NCBI GenBank assembly: GCA_019828595.1
Contig: JAHQRK010000005.1
Location: 2,046,001 to 2,110,000, forward strand
Origin: Aphanomyces cochlioides
Taxonomy: Eukaryota; Oomycota; Saprolegniomycetes; Saprolegniales; Verrucalvaceae
Length of the DNA: 64,000 nucleotides
Direction: 5' to 3'
The translations under genes and the position numbers were made by a program. Within the stretch, counting starts at the first letter, position 1. Every line of letters starts with the position of its first letter. This document shows positions 27,775 through 40,146 of this stretch, piece after piece. The notes below the pieces were generated by a model. The model was not told the origin of the DNA, did no database searches, and was given only the letters and a program-made list of their open reading frames with translations.

Positions 27775-30700
27775 ATGATTGACAACAACTTCTCCGATGT
27801 CCCAACTGAACTCGTGGACTGGGACCCACAAATCATCTCCCTCAACACCAATGGCTTCTCCAACAGTCATCGGTACATCCTCGACAAACTATCAAGTGTT
27901 CACGACGTTTCCTTTATCCAAGAAACCCGTTTCCGCACGCCAAGTCTCCACGACCGTGTTGCGTTCCATTGGCAACGCATCACAAACCACGAAGGCTCTT
28001 TGTTCTTTGAAGAGCCTATTTACCCTGAAGTATCCACGTCGCCAGCCACTGGAGGTCTGGCTACGTTGATACATCCTCACTCTCCTTTGAAGAACGCCAC
28101 TCAAGTCCCTCATGACAACCCAGTGCTTCGTGGTCGTTATCTACAAGTGCGATGTACTCTGGGTCCACTGACAGTCGTTCTCCACAATATCTATGCGCCG
28201 GCAGCCTTCCAACAACGAGCAAGTTACTTCGAAGAATTGCCACGCGACTTTCCTCCACATGCGCTCCACATTGTTGGAGGAGATTTCAACTGCACTCTCA
28301 ACAAAGATTTGGATTCGTTGAGACCCAGTACCTCCACCATGGCCGGCACCCTTCAACTGGAACAATGGATGCACAGTTTGTCTCTGGTGGATCTGTTTCG
28401 CCGTCAAAACCCCGTGGCAAGAACCTTCACAAGTCCCACACTCACCAACCGACTCGACTACATCTTTTGTTCGTCCACCTTGGCGGGTCTTCGTCATTGG
28501 AAGGCGACGCACATGCCACACGTTCCACAGGCTGACCACGTGGCTTGTCGTATCATCTCAAAGCGTCAAACATTGCGCCATGGCTCTGGATCATGGAAAG
28601 CTCCAACTTGGCTACTTCGTCTACCACGAGCGGCCGAGATTGTTCATGGATGTCTGGATCGATTTTTGGACAAGTCTCCATCATTCCACAATATCTCCAA
28701 GGCCTACGACATGCTGGTCAATGATATCCGCTCCCAACTCAAAGAATTCCATTCTCAACGATTGGAGAAACAACGTCTGCCGTTGAAGAAGTTAGCTGTC
28801 GAGATCGCTTCGCTTTTGCAAGTCCCCAACATGCGTCAAGATGCAGTGCTGGTGGATCGAGTGCGAGACCTTCAAAAGCAAATTCACGAGCTGCAAGATC
28901 GAGACAAGCAGTTTCGTCAAGACCAGGCGTTCCAACTTCACTTGTATAAAGCAGAGCGCTCGTCCAAGTTCCACTTCATGTCCCCTGTCCCTACCCCCTT
29001 GAAGAAGACAGTCTTCAAAGAGTTGGTGGATGTCAATGGAAATGTTGTCTCCAATCAACAAGGCATGTCTGACGTCCTGGTCGACTACTACAAGGACTTG
29101 TTTGCAGCTCCCGAGGTGCAGCGATCTGGAGACGAAGTGTCGTCATTTCTGACCCCATTGACTCGACACAAGCAACTGCCAGAGCAAGCCCAGAAAGAGC
29201 TGTCGGCTCCCTTGCGCGCCAACGAGTTCTATCATGCTATTCGACACAGCAGTTCGAACTCAGCGCCAGGTCCCAACGCTCTGCCATTCGAAGTCCTCAA
29301 ACTTGCACCTCACAAGTGGTCGTTGGTATTGGAGCTGCTATTCACACACCAGCTCCATTCTCACCCTCGCTTGACTCCCATGCAACTTGTCAGTACGCTG
29401 GTGTTGCTGCACAAGAAAGGCCCCAAGTCACAGGCCAAGAACTATCGGCCCATTAGCCTACTCAACACGGATGTGAAAATCCTGACGAGTATTCTGGCTT
29501 ATCGACTCCAGCGCCACATTCGACACATCATCCACCCGGACCAGCAAGGCTTTATCCGTCGAAGCAATATCCAAACCAATATTGCACGACTGGATGACAT
29601 GCTGCACCACATCAAACTACACAGTCCGTCCTCGATGGTGGCACTGCTTGACTTTGAGAAAGCTTTTGATCGCGTGGACCACGCGTACTTGCTCCTCGTC
29701 CTCCGTCACTATGGCTTTCCCGAAACCTTTGTTGACATGGTTCGCGTACTGTACTCGGGCCGCAAGTCTCGCATCTTGGTGAACGGCTTCTTGTCCAAGC
29801 CAGTTCACATCTCACGCGGTGTGTTGCAAGGTGATCCACTGTCGCCACTTCTGTTTGTGATCGCTTTGGAACCGATGTGCCAACTCCTACGGCAACACTC
29901 CAACTATGGCATCAAGTGTGGGGATCGCTACCACACTGGGAGTTACTTTGCCGACGACTCGCAACTCTATGCGGCAAATGAGACGTGCCTCTACCGGCAG
30001 CTTGCATTGGTTCAAACCTTTTGCGACAAGTCTGGTTTCCGACTCAACGTAGACAAGACCCAAATTCTGACCTACAGCCAGTTGAATGGGAACCTTGCCT
30101 CACTACAAGTTACTTCCGACAGTCCCGTGAAGGCTCTTGGTATCTTGGTTGCGCCCAATCTTTCTCCATTGGCACGTTTCAATTACGTGTTTGAGAAGTT
30201 TGTGGCTCGCTTGTCTTTGTGGCTCTACAAGGCTCGAACCATGGCCGGAAAAGTCACTATCCTGCACAGCATATGTCTGCCTGTGTTATGGTACCAACTG
30301 GCTTTTGTCCCTGCCGACAAAGACCTGGCCAAAAAGATCGACAAGGCCATGCTTCAATTTATGCATGGTGAAGAAATCAACCCATCCTCCTCTGTCCATG
30401 GCCTCCGTTTGATCAAAAAGGAGATCCTATTCATGCCGAAGAAGTCCGGTGGCTTAGGCCTGCACCATGCACTTGCTTTATGGCAACAACACAACCGCTC
30501 TGTCATGATCAGATGCATTCAAGCCATCACCACCCCACCCCACAAGTCTGCCATGTCTGCCTGGATTACGCCGGGCTATACTCTCCTCGAGAAGGCTTTT
30601 CATCCATGGGGTTCCCCCCGAGATCTCCTCTTGGCAAATGGCTCTTCTGCATTCATCAGACAACTGTACAAGAATCCCAATATCACTCCAATGTGGAAAG

Positions 30701-31829
30701 CCTTATTGAGTAGCTGGTTTGAATCCCGCTGGACTCCGTACGGCTGTCCAAATCACATCTCATCTTTGGATGTTCCCCTTTGGTACAACTCGTATCTGCC
30801 TGGACTCGAAGACCTATACGATCAGTGCTCTACATCGACGCAAGACCAAGCCAATGTATTGGCTTCGCTTCACATCACGAAGTTGTCGCATTTGTTGACT
30901 CCGTGTCAGCGAGTTTGGCCAGCTTCGATCTTGTTCGACAAAATCAACCGTGCCTGCCGCCAAGCCAATTTTGTCCCTCCAACGAAACAATGGATCTCAA
31001 TCTTGGTGACCAAGTTATCACGATTGTTTGAGATTGTTTCTGAAGAGGATGCTCCCGTGTTCCACTTGCCGACGCCTAGCTCTGAATGGATGGAATGGCA
31101 CTGGATGATACACCCTGACTCGAGTCCGATCTTGTTGGCGCTTGCGACTTCGAAATCGGCTAAGATCAGAGCTTCTCCAGCTGTCAGCTCGTCCATTCTT
31201 CCTACCAAGCATCTCAACCTGCCATCCAACTTTTACGAAGACCCCAAGCGCCTTACCCAACTTGCCGCCTTCCTCCAACCCGACCACATTCTCCCTCGAT
31301 ATGGAGAGTTCATTTTCAAGACCCTTCTCCGCGCCAACGCCATGCAATATCTGTTTCAGTACCAAGACCCCAAGCCGACGTGTGTCTTCTGTCGTGTCAA
31401 TGAGACGTACGAGCATTTACCTTCTCTTGTGGATATGGTCAATCTGTTTGGTATTTCTTCAAGACAATCCAGCGACTGCTCGAGTGTTCCTTTCCGTCCA
31501 CGTGTCTGGAAATGTTCTACGAGACGTCCAAGCCGTCCGATGGATACTACATCCGTGGCTATCTGAAGATCTGGCCGATTGTCCGAGCCTGCGTGTATTA
31601 TCAAATATGGCTCCAACGTGCCGATCGCACCTTTCGACCCGACCTCACAGCGAAGAGTCCGATGGAAGTTGCCATTCATGCTGCCTCTTTGATCAAGCTA
31701 CATCTACAACAGCTCCTGGTTGATCTCCCTCTCAAGAAGGGATACACCAAGGTATTCAATGTGCTCAAGCATCTATCTTCGGACCCCTGGTTACGTCAAC
31801 ACGCCATTCCTGACAGTGTCGTTTCATGA
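27775..31829 (+). pseudogene. LINE ORF2 with a frameshift in the zinc motif (copy G)
   Basis: Endonuclease and RT domains are intact through FADD and the thumb region. After CVFCRVNETYEH the sequence differs from other copies (about 31417-31424, net loss of one base). The frame shifts before the last cysteine of the zinc motif and ends at 31566 with an unrelated tail. The original C-terminal frame continues in another phase to 31829. Endonuclease and RT could still be made, but without a complete zinc motif. Confidence 0.9.
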
Positions 31830-31990
31830 GTGAGCTGACGGCTCACCACTTCATCTCCTGTTCAATGACCACTTTGCCATATTCTGTTTTCCAAGTTCTA
31901 TTTATACAGTACGAGGCAAATTAGTAAGTCATTAGGGCCTTTGCTCAAAAATAAGGTTAATACAACTCATTTAACCTCCGTCGATTGTTT

Positions 31991-32438
31991 CACGACGTGC
32001 AGAGGCCAAGGCTGAAAAAGCGAAGGCAAAAGCGGCCAAGGCAGCGGCAAAATCTCCTCCGTCAGGAGAAAAAGAACCTGAACATGATGGAGACGATCAT
32101 GATCAAGACCCTGGAACAAATGCGGAAGGCAAGGCCGACTCAACTGAGGCATCTGGAGATCGTCAAGATGAACAACCACAGCCAACAGCTCCTTCTCATG
32201 GCTCTGATGTCGATATGTCTGGTGACAGCGATCCCCCTAACAACAATGGACAAGACAAACAACAAGAAGATGTGGAAATGTCTACCAACGAATCGCCCGC
32301 TCTTGCTCCACCAAGTGAGCAGCCCAAGAACTCGCTGGACCTTCAATTGGTAACGGGCTACCGGTCTGGACCAGCTCCAAAACGTACTTTGCCTTCGTCC
32401 CCACGTTTGGATCCCCTGCCGACATCCAACCGTTTTCA
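31991..32438 (+). pseudogene. ORF1 slice of host copy D between copies G and H
   Basis: Forward ORF1 resumes exactly where G interrupted it, at CACGACGTGC, and covers the Lys/Ala helix, the acidic linker and the sequence up to TSNRFH. It is then interrupted by the 5' end of copy H. It carries the variants EHDGDD and SGDRQDE. No start or stop is included, and the rest of D is not found in the window. Confidence 0.88.
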
Positions 32439-32499
32439 CCTTCCGAATTTGCCTCGTACCCCTCAAGTCAAGAAGTTATCAAGTGCCGCCGCGCTCAAA

Positions 32500-35400
32500 A
32501 TGTCCAACGCCAACAGCTGTTCCGAGCTCCGTGAGACCAACACTCACGGAGTCACCATCATTCCAGGTATTGTATCACCTCACCCACTTTCGTCGTCCAA
32601 TCAGGATGGCGGAAGTGGTGTGAGTAATGTCTCTACACCTAACCCTAGGGCCGAAGTGGAGGTCGAGTTCGACCCCAACAGCGTCTCTGGAGACCAATCT
32701 GCGTCTCGCTCCCCCAGCGCTTCACCTGGTGCTCCACTCGCCGGAGTTCCAGGGGGGGGTCAACCTCAGTGGGTCAGTGGTTGACCCCCAGACCACTGTC
32801 GTTAACTTGTCTAGCGAAGCCCTCACTCAGGAGGGCGAACCACTGGGGCCTTGTGCCTGTGGTGGCTGCTTCCCTGGACTCCAATTGGAGTCGATCCCCA
32901 GTGAAGGCGGCGAGAAAACGGGGTCCATGCCAGCCCTAGAGGCTACGAGGGCCCCCCCTATGGGCACACCCTGCGGTTCTGTCTACTTCCCCCCAGGGGC
33001 CTCTTCGGAGGGGCGGGGGCGGTATCCCGATTTGGGTTCTCGCCGGAGCAATGGTGTACCCCAGTCACCGTGCTGCGGGGATGGCATGGATTCCCCTTCT
33101 ACCCCTGTCACTGGGGGTCTGGCCCCGGCCTTTCTCGTGACCAATGGGACTGAGCCAGCAGCCACCAACCGCGTCGCCCCCTGTGCTGAGCCTCCTAGAA
33201 CGGGAGAGGAAGAAGAAAAATCTCAAGAGGACGTGGATATGGTCTCTGGAGACGCCGAGGGGAAGGATTCTACTGAAACCGAGGCCTTGACCGACGAGGG
33301 AAATACTCAAATTCACTCTGAGGTTGATGGGTCAGGCGACATTAACGGCCAAGCGAAGCCGTGTGATACTCCTGGAGAAGTTATTCAAGAGGAACAATCG
33401 ACAAACAATGACAATGACCAGTCAAAATCAAGACATTGTCGACAAATCCGTTGCTCAAGGAAATGGCGCTGTTGATCCTCCTACCGCGGCAGACAAAATA
33501 CAAGGCGATCAAGAGCAACAAAACGCTGAAAAGGCCAATCCATGGACGCAAAAGACTCCCGGCAAGGATTCAGCTTCGTCCAAGAAAGATTCCAAGCAAG
33601 GCAATGCCCCCAAAGGCGCGAAACATCGCAACACTGGTGCTCATGCTATTGCCGATGACGATATTGCGCGATGCGAGGCCATGGCGGACGCATTCTACAA
33701 AGACTCTGGTGACATGGACGCCTTCATTGAAAACATTTTGCTCACCCCCCAGTCCCAAGTGTACGAGCTCACAGTCAAGTTGGGCGAAGCCTACAAGGAC
33801 TGGTCCGAAAAAGTCATCTGCGATCAATTTGTCAAGGAAAATCCTGGTTCGTTATGGGGCTCCAAATTTCCGAACATTTTGATCCACAAGAAGAACCCAC
33901 AGACCATTGTGATCTCAAGTTACAACTTGTCTACGTGCGTGGAAATGGGAGGCACAACGTTTCGACTTGGTGGCAAAGACTTCCTGGTTCCCAAATACTC
34001 GCGTTATGGCAACAACTACTACGTTACGTTCAACAAGGTCAGTCACCCTTCGATGGCCAAGGCAATTGTCAAGAAAATGGCTGCATTGACCAAGTCAGTG
34101 ATAGCAGCATTCAACCCTACTGCTGGTCAGAACATCAAGTCGCCGCATTTGAGAGTCATTTTCAAGTCGTCTGCGCCTCCTGCAGTGCTGGTGCCAAAAT
34201 CCGGCGACGCACTACGCGAAATCACCATTACGGATCCGTCGGGTCAGCCTTTTGTCGTCGTGTTTCAGCACAAGATCGCTGCTCTGAACAAGACATTGCC
34301 TCCGTCGATTGTTTCACGACGTGCAGAGGCCAAGGCTGAAAAAGCGAAGGCAAAAGCGGCCAAGGCAGCGGCAAAATCTCCTCCGTCAGGAGAAAAAGAA
34401 CCTGAACATGATGGAGACGATCATGATCAAGACCCTGGAACAAATGCGGAAGGCAAGGCCGACTCAACTGAGGCCTCTGGAGATCGTCAAGATGAACAAC
34501 CACAGCCAACAGCTCCTTCTCATGGCTCTGATGTCGATATGTCTGGTGACAGCGATCCCCCTAACAACAATGGACAAGACAAACAACAAGAAGATGTGGA
34601 AATGTCTACCAACGAATCGCCCGCTCTTGCTCCACCAAGTGAGCAGCCCAAGAACTCGCTGGACCTTCAATTGGTAACGGGCTACCGGTCTGGACCAGAT
34701 CCAAAACGTACTTTGCCTTCGTCCCCACGTTTGGATCCCCTGCCGACATCCAACCGTTTTCATATCCTCGAAGAAGACGACGTGGAACTCTCGTTTGAAG
34801 ACTTTGCAGTGCCTCGAATTGTATTGGAAGATTCAAGTGCGCCACGCCCGAAAAAGACCAAAGGCAAAGCGAAGAAACAACGACTTAACAAGTCTGCTGC
34901 AGCCCACCTCGAATTGGCGAAGAAGATCATTCGAGACAAGAAAGTCGAAGGCAGTATCACCGAATGTCAACGCATTTTGCGAGATGATCCTCAGCTCGTT
35001 GCACATGCTATGTACGCACAAGATGAAGACCTCAGTTTGTTTCAGTCACTTGTTGCAACCAAGACTATTGAGCGCAAGATGGCTTTGTTAAAAGCTCAAG
35101 GCAAGCCTCACAACTACAAACATCACGTCAACTTCATGGCTCAATACAAGATTCACCCGTCAGAAATCTTGGAAGAATTGACCACGGACATACCAGAGAT
35201 CAAGCGCATCCTCTTTGCACTTGCTACGATTGACTTATTCCTCTCAAATCGGGCCCCAGACCTCTACACAAACTCGGAGGCACTGACTGTTCTATTGAAC
35301 CAAGAAGCAACAAGATTGCCTGACACCAACTGCTTGACGGACTGGTCGCTGTTTGCTTTGATCGAAAACTTCAGCGACAATCTCGAGAAGTTCACTTTGC

Positions 35401-35540
35401 CGGCTCCCGTCTTGTCGGCCATCTCGATGCTCAAAAGCATCACCAACAATTACCACATCGACGAGCTCTGCAGCAAAGCTCACCACTCCATGAACGCCGA
35501 CGAAATTGATCCCCTCGATTTGGAGGACGATCAACTCTAA
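32500..35540 (+). pseudogene. LINE ORF1 with two frameshifts (copy H)
   Basis: The ATG corresponds to that of F. A run of eight G instead of seven near 32752-32759 shifts the frame, and an additional A in the AAAA run near 33424-33427 shifts it again. From there to the stop the frame is open and covers the NPWTQ region, central domain and C-terminal domain. Both changes are homopolymer length differences. A substitution A to D (PDPKRT) is also present. Confidence 0.88.
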
Positions 35541-35618
35541 GGCTTCTATCCCCTGCTTCAATCCATTTCAACCTCCCCTCTGACCCCTCCATTCTACTCA
35601 TTTTCATCTGTACTCGTG

Positions 35619-38600
35619 ATGATTGACAACAACTTCTCCGATGTCCCAACTGAACTCGTGGACTGGGACCCACAAATCATCTCCCTCAACACCAATGGCT
35701 TCTCCAACAGTCATCGGTACATCCTCGACAAACTATCAAGTGTTCACGACGTTTCCTTTATCCAAGAAACCCGTTTCCGCACGCCAAGTCTCCACGACCG
35801 TGTTGCGTTCCATTGGCAACGCATCACAAACCACGAAGGCTCTTTGTTCTTTGAAGAGCCTATTTACCCTGAAGTATCCACGTCGCCAGCCACTGGAGGT
35901 CTGGCTACGTTGATACATCCTCACTCTCCTTTGAAGAACGCCACTCAAGTCCCTCATGACAACCCAGTGCTTCGTGGTCGTTATCTACAAGTGCGATGTA
36001 CTCTGGGTCCACTGACAGTCGTTCTCCACAATATCTATGCGCCGGCAGCCTTCCAACAACGAGCAAGTTACTTCGAAGAATTGCCACGCGACTTTCCTCC
36101 ACATGCGCTCCACATTGTTGGAGGAGATTTCAACTGCACTCTCAACAAAGATTTGGATTCGTTGAGACCCAGTACCTCCACCATGGCCGGCACCCTTCAA
36201 CTGGAACAATGGATGCACAGTTTGTCTCTGGTGGATCTGTTTCGCCGTCAAAACCCCGTGGCACGAGCCTTCACAAGTCCCACACTCACCAACCGACTTG
36301 ACTACATCTTTTGTTCGTCCACCTTGGCGGGTCTTCGTCATTGGAAGGCGACGCACATGCCACACGTTCCACAGGCTGACCACGTGGCTTGTCGTATCAT
36401 CACAAAGCGTCAAACATTGCGCCATGGCTCTGGATCATGGAAAGCTCCAACTTGGCTACTTCGTCTACCACGAGCGGCCGAGATTGTTCATGGATGTCTG
36501 GATCGATTTTTGGACAAGTCTCCAACATTCCACAATATCTCCAAGGCCTACGACATGCTGGTCAATGATATCCGCTCCCAACTCAAAGAATTCCATTCTC
36601 AACGATTGGAGAAACAACGTCTGCCGTTGAAGAAGTTAGCTGTCGAGATCGCTTCGCTTTTGCAAGTCCCCAACATGCGTCAAGATTCAGTGCTGGTGGA
36701 TCGAGTGCGAGACCTTCAAAAGCAAATTCACGAGCTGCAAGATCGAGACAAGCAGTTTCGTCAAGACCAGGCGTTCCAACTTCACTTGTACAAAGCAGAG
36801 CGCTCGTCCAAGTTCCACTTCATGTCCCCTGTCCCTACCCCCTTGAAGAAGACAGTCTTCAAAGAGTTGGTGGATGTCAATGGAAATGTTGTCTCCAATC
36901 AACAAGGCATGTCTGACGTCCTGGTCGACTACTACAAGGACTTGTTTGCAGCTCCCGAGGTGCAGCGATCTGGAGACGAAGTGTCGTCATTTCTGACCCC
37001 ATTGACTCGACACAAGCAACTGCCAGAGCAAGCCCAGAAAGAGCTGTCGGCTCCCTTGCGCGCCAACGAGTTCTATCATGCTATTCGACACAGCAGTTCG
37101 AACTCAGCGCCAGGTCCCAACGCTCTGCCATTCGAAGTCCTCAAACTTGCACCTCACAAGTGGTCGTTGGTATTGGAGCTGCTATTCACACACCAGCTCC
37201 ATTCTCACCCTCGCTTGACTCCCATGCAACTTGTCAGTACGCTGGTGTTGCTGCACAAGAAAGGCCCCAAGTCACAGGCCAAGAACTATCGGCCCATTAG
37301 CCTACTCAACACGGATGTGAAAATCCTGACGAGTATTCTGGCTTATCGACTCCAGCGCCACATTCGACACATCATCCACCCGGACCAGCAAGGCTTTATC
37401 CGTCGAAGCAATATCCAAACCAATATTGCACGACTGGATGACATGCTGCACCACATCAAACTACACAGTCCGTCCTCGATGGTGGCACTGCTTGACTTTG
37501 AGAAAGCTTTTGATCGCGTGGACCACGCGTACTTGCTCCTCGTCCTCCGTCACTATGGCTTTCCCGAAACCTTTGTTGACATGGTTCGCGTACTGTACTC
37601 GGGCCGCAAGTCTCGCATCTTGGTGAACGGCTTCTTGTCCAAGCCAGTTCACATCTCACGCGGTGTGTTGCAAGGTGATCCACTGTCGCCACTTCTGTTT
37701 GTGATCGCTTTGGAACCGATGTGCCAACTCCTACGGCAACACTCCAACTATGGCATCAAGTGTGGGGATCGCTACCACACTGGGAGTTACTTTGCCGACG
37801 ACTCGCAACTCTATGCTGCAAATGAGACGTGCCTCCACCGGCAGCTTGCATTGGTTCAAACCTTTTGCGACAAGTCTGGTTTCCGACTCAACGTAGACAA
37901 GACCCAAATTCTGACCTACAGCCAGTTGAATGGGAACCTTGCCTCACTACAAGTTACTTCCGACAGTCCCGTGAAGGCTCTTGGTATCTTGGTTGCGCCC
38001 AATCTTTCTCCATTGGCACGTTTCAATTACGTGTTTGAGAAGTTTGTGGCTCGCTTGTCTTTGTGGCTCTACAAGGCTCGAACCATGGCCGGAAAAGTCA
38101 CTATCCTGCACAGCATATGTCTGCCTGTGTTATGGTACCAACTGGCTTTTGTCCCTGCCGACAAAGACCTGGCCAAAAAGATCGACAAGGCCATGCTTCA
38201 ATTTATGCATGGTGAAGAAATCAACCCATCCTCCTCTGTCCATGGCCTCCGTTTGATCAAAAAGGAGATCCTATTCATGCCGAAGAAGTCCGGTGGCTTA
38301 GGCCTGCACCATGCACTTGCTTTATGGCAACAACACAACCGCTCTGTCATGATCAGATGCATTCAAGCCATCACCACCCCACCCCGCAAGTCTGCCATGT
38401 CCGCCTGGATTACGCCGGGGCTATACTCTCCTCGAGAAGGCTTTTCATCCATGGGGTTCCCCCCGAGATCTCCTCTTGGCAAATGGCTCTTCTGCATTCA
38501 TCAGACAACTGTACAAGAATCCCAATATCACTCCAATGTGGAAAGCCTTATTGAGTAGCTGGTTTGAATCCCGCTGGACTCCGTACGGCTGTCCAAATCA

Positions 38601-39675
38601 CATCTCATCTTTGGATGTTCCCCTTTGGCACAACTCGTATCTGCCTGGACTCGAAGACCTATACGATCAGTGCTCTACATCGACGCAAGACCAAGCCAAT
38701 GTATTGGCTTCGCTTCACATCACGAAGTTGTCGCATTTGTTGACTCCGTGTCAGCGAGTTTGGCCAGCTTCGATCTTGTTCGACAAAATCAACCGTGCCT
38801 GCCGCCAAGCCAATTTTGTCCCTCCAACGAAACAATGGATCTCAATCTTGGTGACCAAGTTATCACGATTGTTTGAGATTGTTTCTGAAGAGGATGCTCC
38901 CGTGTTCCACTTGCCGACGCCTAGCTCTGAATGGATGGAATGGCACTGGATGATTCACCCTGACTCGAGTCCGATCTTGTTGGCGCTTGCGACTTCGAAA
39001 TCGGCTAAGATCAGAGCTTCTCCAGCTGTCAGCTCGTCCATTCTTCCTACCAAGCATCTCAACCTGCCATCCAACTTTTACGAAGACCCCAAGCGCCTTA
39101 CCCAACTTGCCGCCTTCCTCCAACCCGACCACATCCTCCCTCGATATGGAGAGTTCATTTTCAAGACCCTTCTCCGCGCCAACGCCATGCAATATCTGTT
39201 TCAGTACCAAGACCCCAAGCCGACGTGTGTCTTCTGTCGTGTCAATGAGACGTACGAGCATTTCCTGTTCTCTTGTGGATATGGTCAATCTGTTTGGTAT
39301 TTCTTCAAGGCGATCCAGCGACTGCTCGAGTGTTCCTTTCCGTCCACGTGTCTGGAAATGTTCTACGAGACGCCCAAGCCGTCCGATGGATACTACATAC
39401 GTGGCTATCTGAAGATCTGGCCGATTGTCCGAGCCTGCGTGTATTATCAAATATGGCTCCAACGTGCCGATCGCACCTTTCGACCCGACCTCACAGCGAA
39501 GAGTCCGATGGAAGTTGCCATTCATGCTGCCTCTTTGATCAAGCTACATCTACAACAGCTCCTGGTTGATCTCCCTCTCAAGAAGGGATACACCAAGGTA
39601 TTCAATGTGCTCAAGCATCTATCTTCGGACCCCTGGTTACATCAACACGCCATTCCTGACAGCGTCGTTTCATGA
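35619..39675 (+). pseudogene. LINE ORF2 with one frameshift (copy H)
   Basis: Endonuclease and RT domains are intact. One extra G in the run at about 38417-38420 (CGCCGGGGC instead of CGCCGGGC) shifts the frame after AWITPG, ending the first frame at 38558. The rest, including the zinc motif, continues in the next phase to the normal stop. It is the LLLVLRHYG variant. The indel sits in a homopolymer and may be technical. Confidence 0.9.
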
Positions 39676-39739
39676 GTGAGCATGACGGCTCACCACTTCA
39701 TCTCCTGTTCAATGACCACTTTGCCATATTCTGTTTTCC

Positions 39740-40068
39740 TCTTTGCACTTGCTACGATTGACTTATTCCTCTCAAATCGGGCCCCAGACCTCTACACAAA
39801 CTCGGAGGCACTGACTGTTCTATTGAACCAAGAAGCAACAAGATTGCCTGACACCAACTGCTTGACGGACTGGTCGCTGTTTGCTTTGATCGAAAACTTC
39901 AGCGACAATCTCGAGAAGTTCACTTTGCCGGCTCCCGTCTTGTCGGCCATCTCGATGCTCAAAAGCATCACCAACAATTACCACATCGACGAGCTCTGCA
40001 GCAAAGCTCACCACTCCATGAACGCCGACGAAATTGATCCCCTCGATTTGGAGGACGATCAACTCTAA
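39740..40068 (+). pseudogene. ORF1 C-terminal fragment (copy I)
   Basis: The last 109 codons of ORF1, from LFALATIDLF to DLEDDQL and the stop. By chance the frame is open upstream into H's 3'-UTR, so an ATG there could start a small protein of about 130 residues. Nothing suggests that it is functional. Confidence 0.85.
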
Positions 40069-40146
40069 GGCTTCTATCCCCTGCTTCAATCCATTTCAAC
40101 CTCCCCTCTGACCCCTCCATTCTACTCATTTTCATCTGTACTCGTG

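Larger units (their letters stand above)
24597..31974 (+). mobile_element. Full-length LINE copy G (frameshifted)
   Basis: The copy has the same 5' start as F, and the normal order of UTRs and ORFs, and the normal 3' end, with a perfect 16-bp target duplication. ORF1 and ORF2 each carry small indels relative to F. It belongs to the ORF2 variant with FQQRA and LLLVLRHYG, whereas F has FQERA and LLRVLRHYG. Confidence 0.95.
32439..39739 (+). mobile_element. LINE copy H (complete 5' end, 3'-UTR cut short)
   Basis: The 5' end is the same as in F and G, preceded by one extra C. The copy runs through both ORFs but its 3'-UTR stops after CTGTTTTCC, where ORF1 sequence of copy I begins. The bases before the 5' end (CCAACCGTTTTCA, 32426-32438) should recur right of H's true 3' end, but no such junction is in the window. 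The partner must lie to the right or have been lost. Confidence 0.85.
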
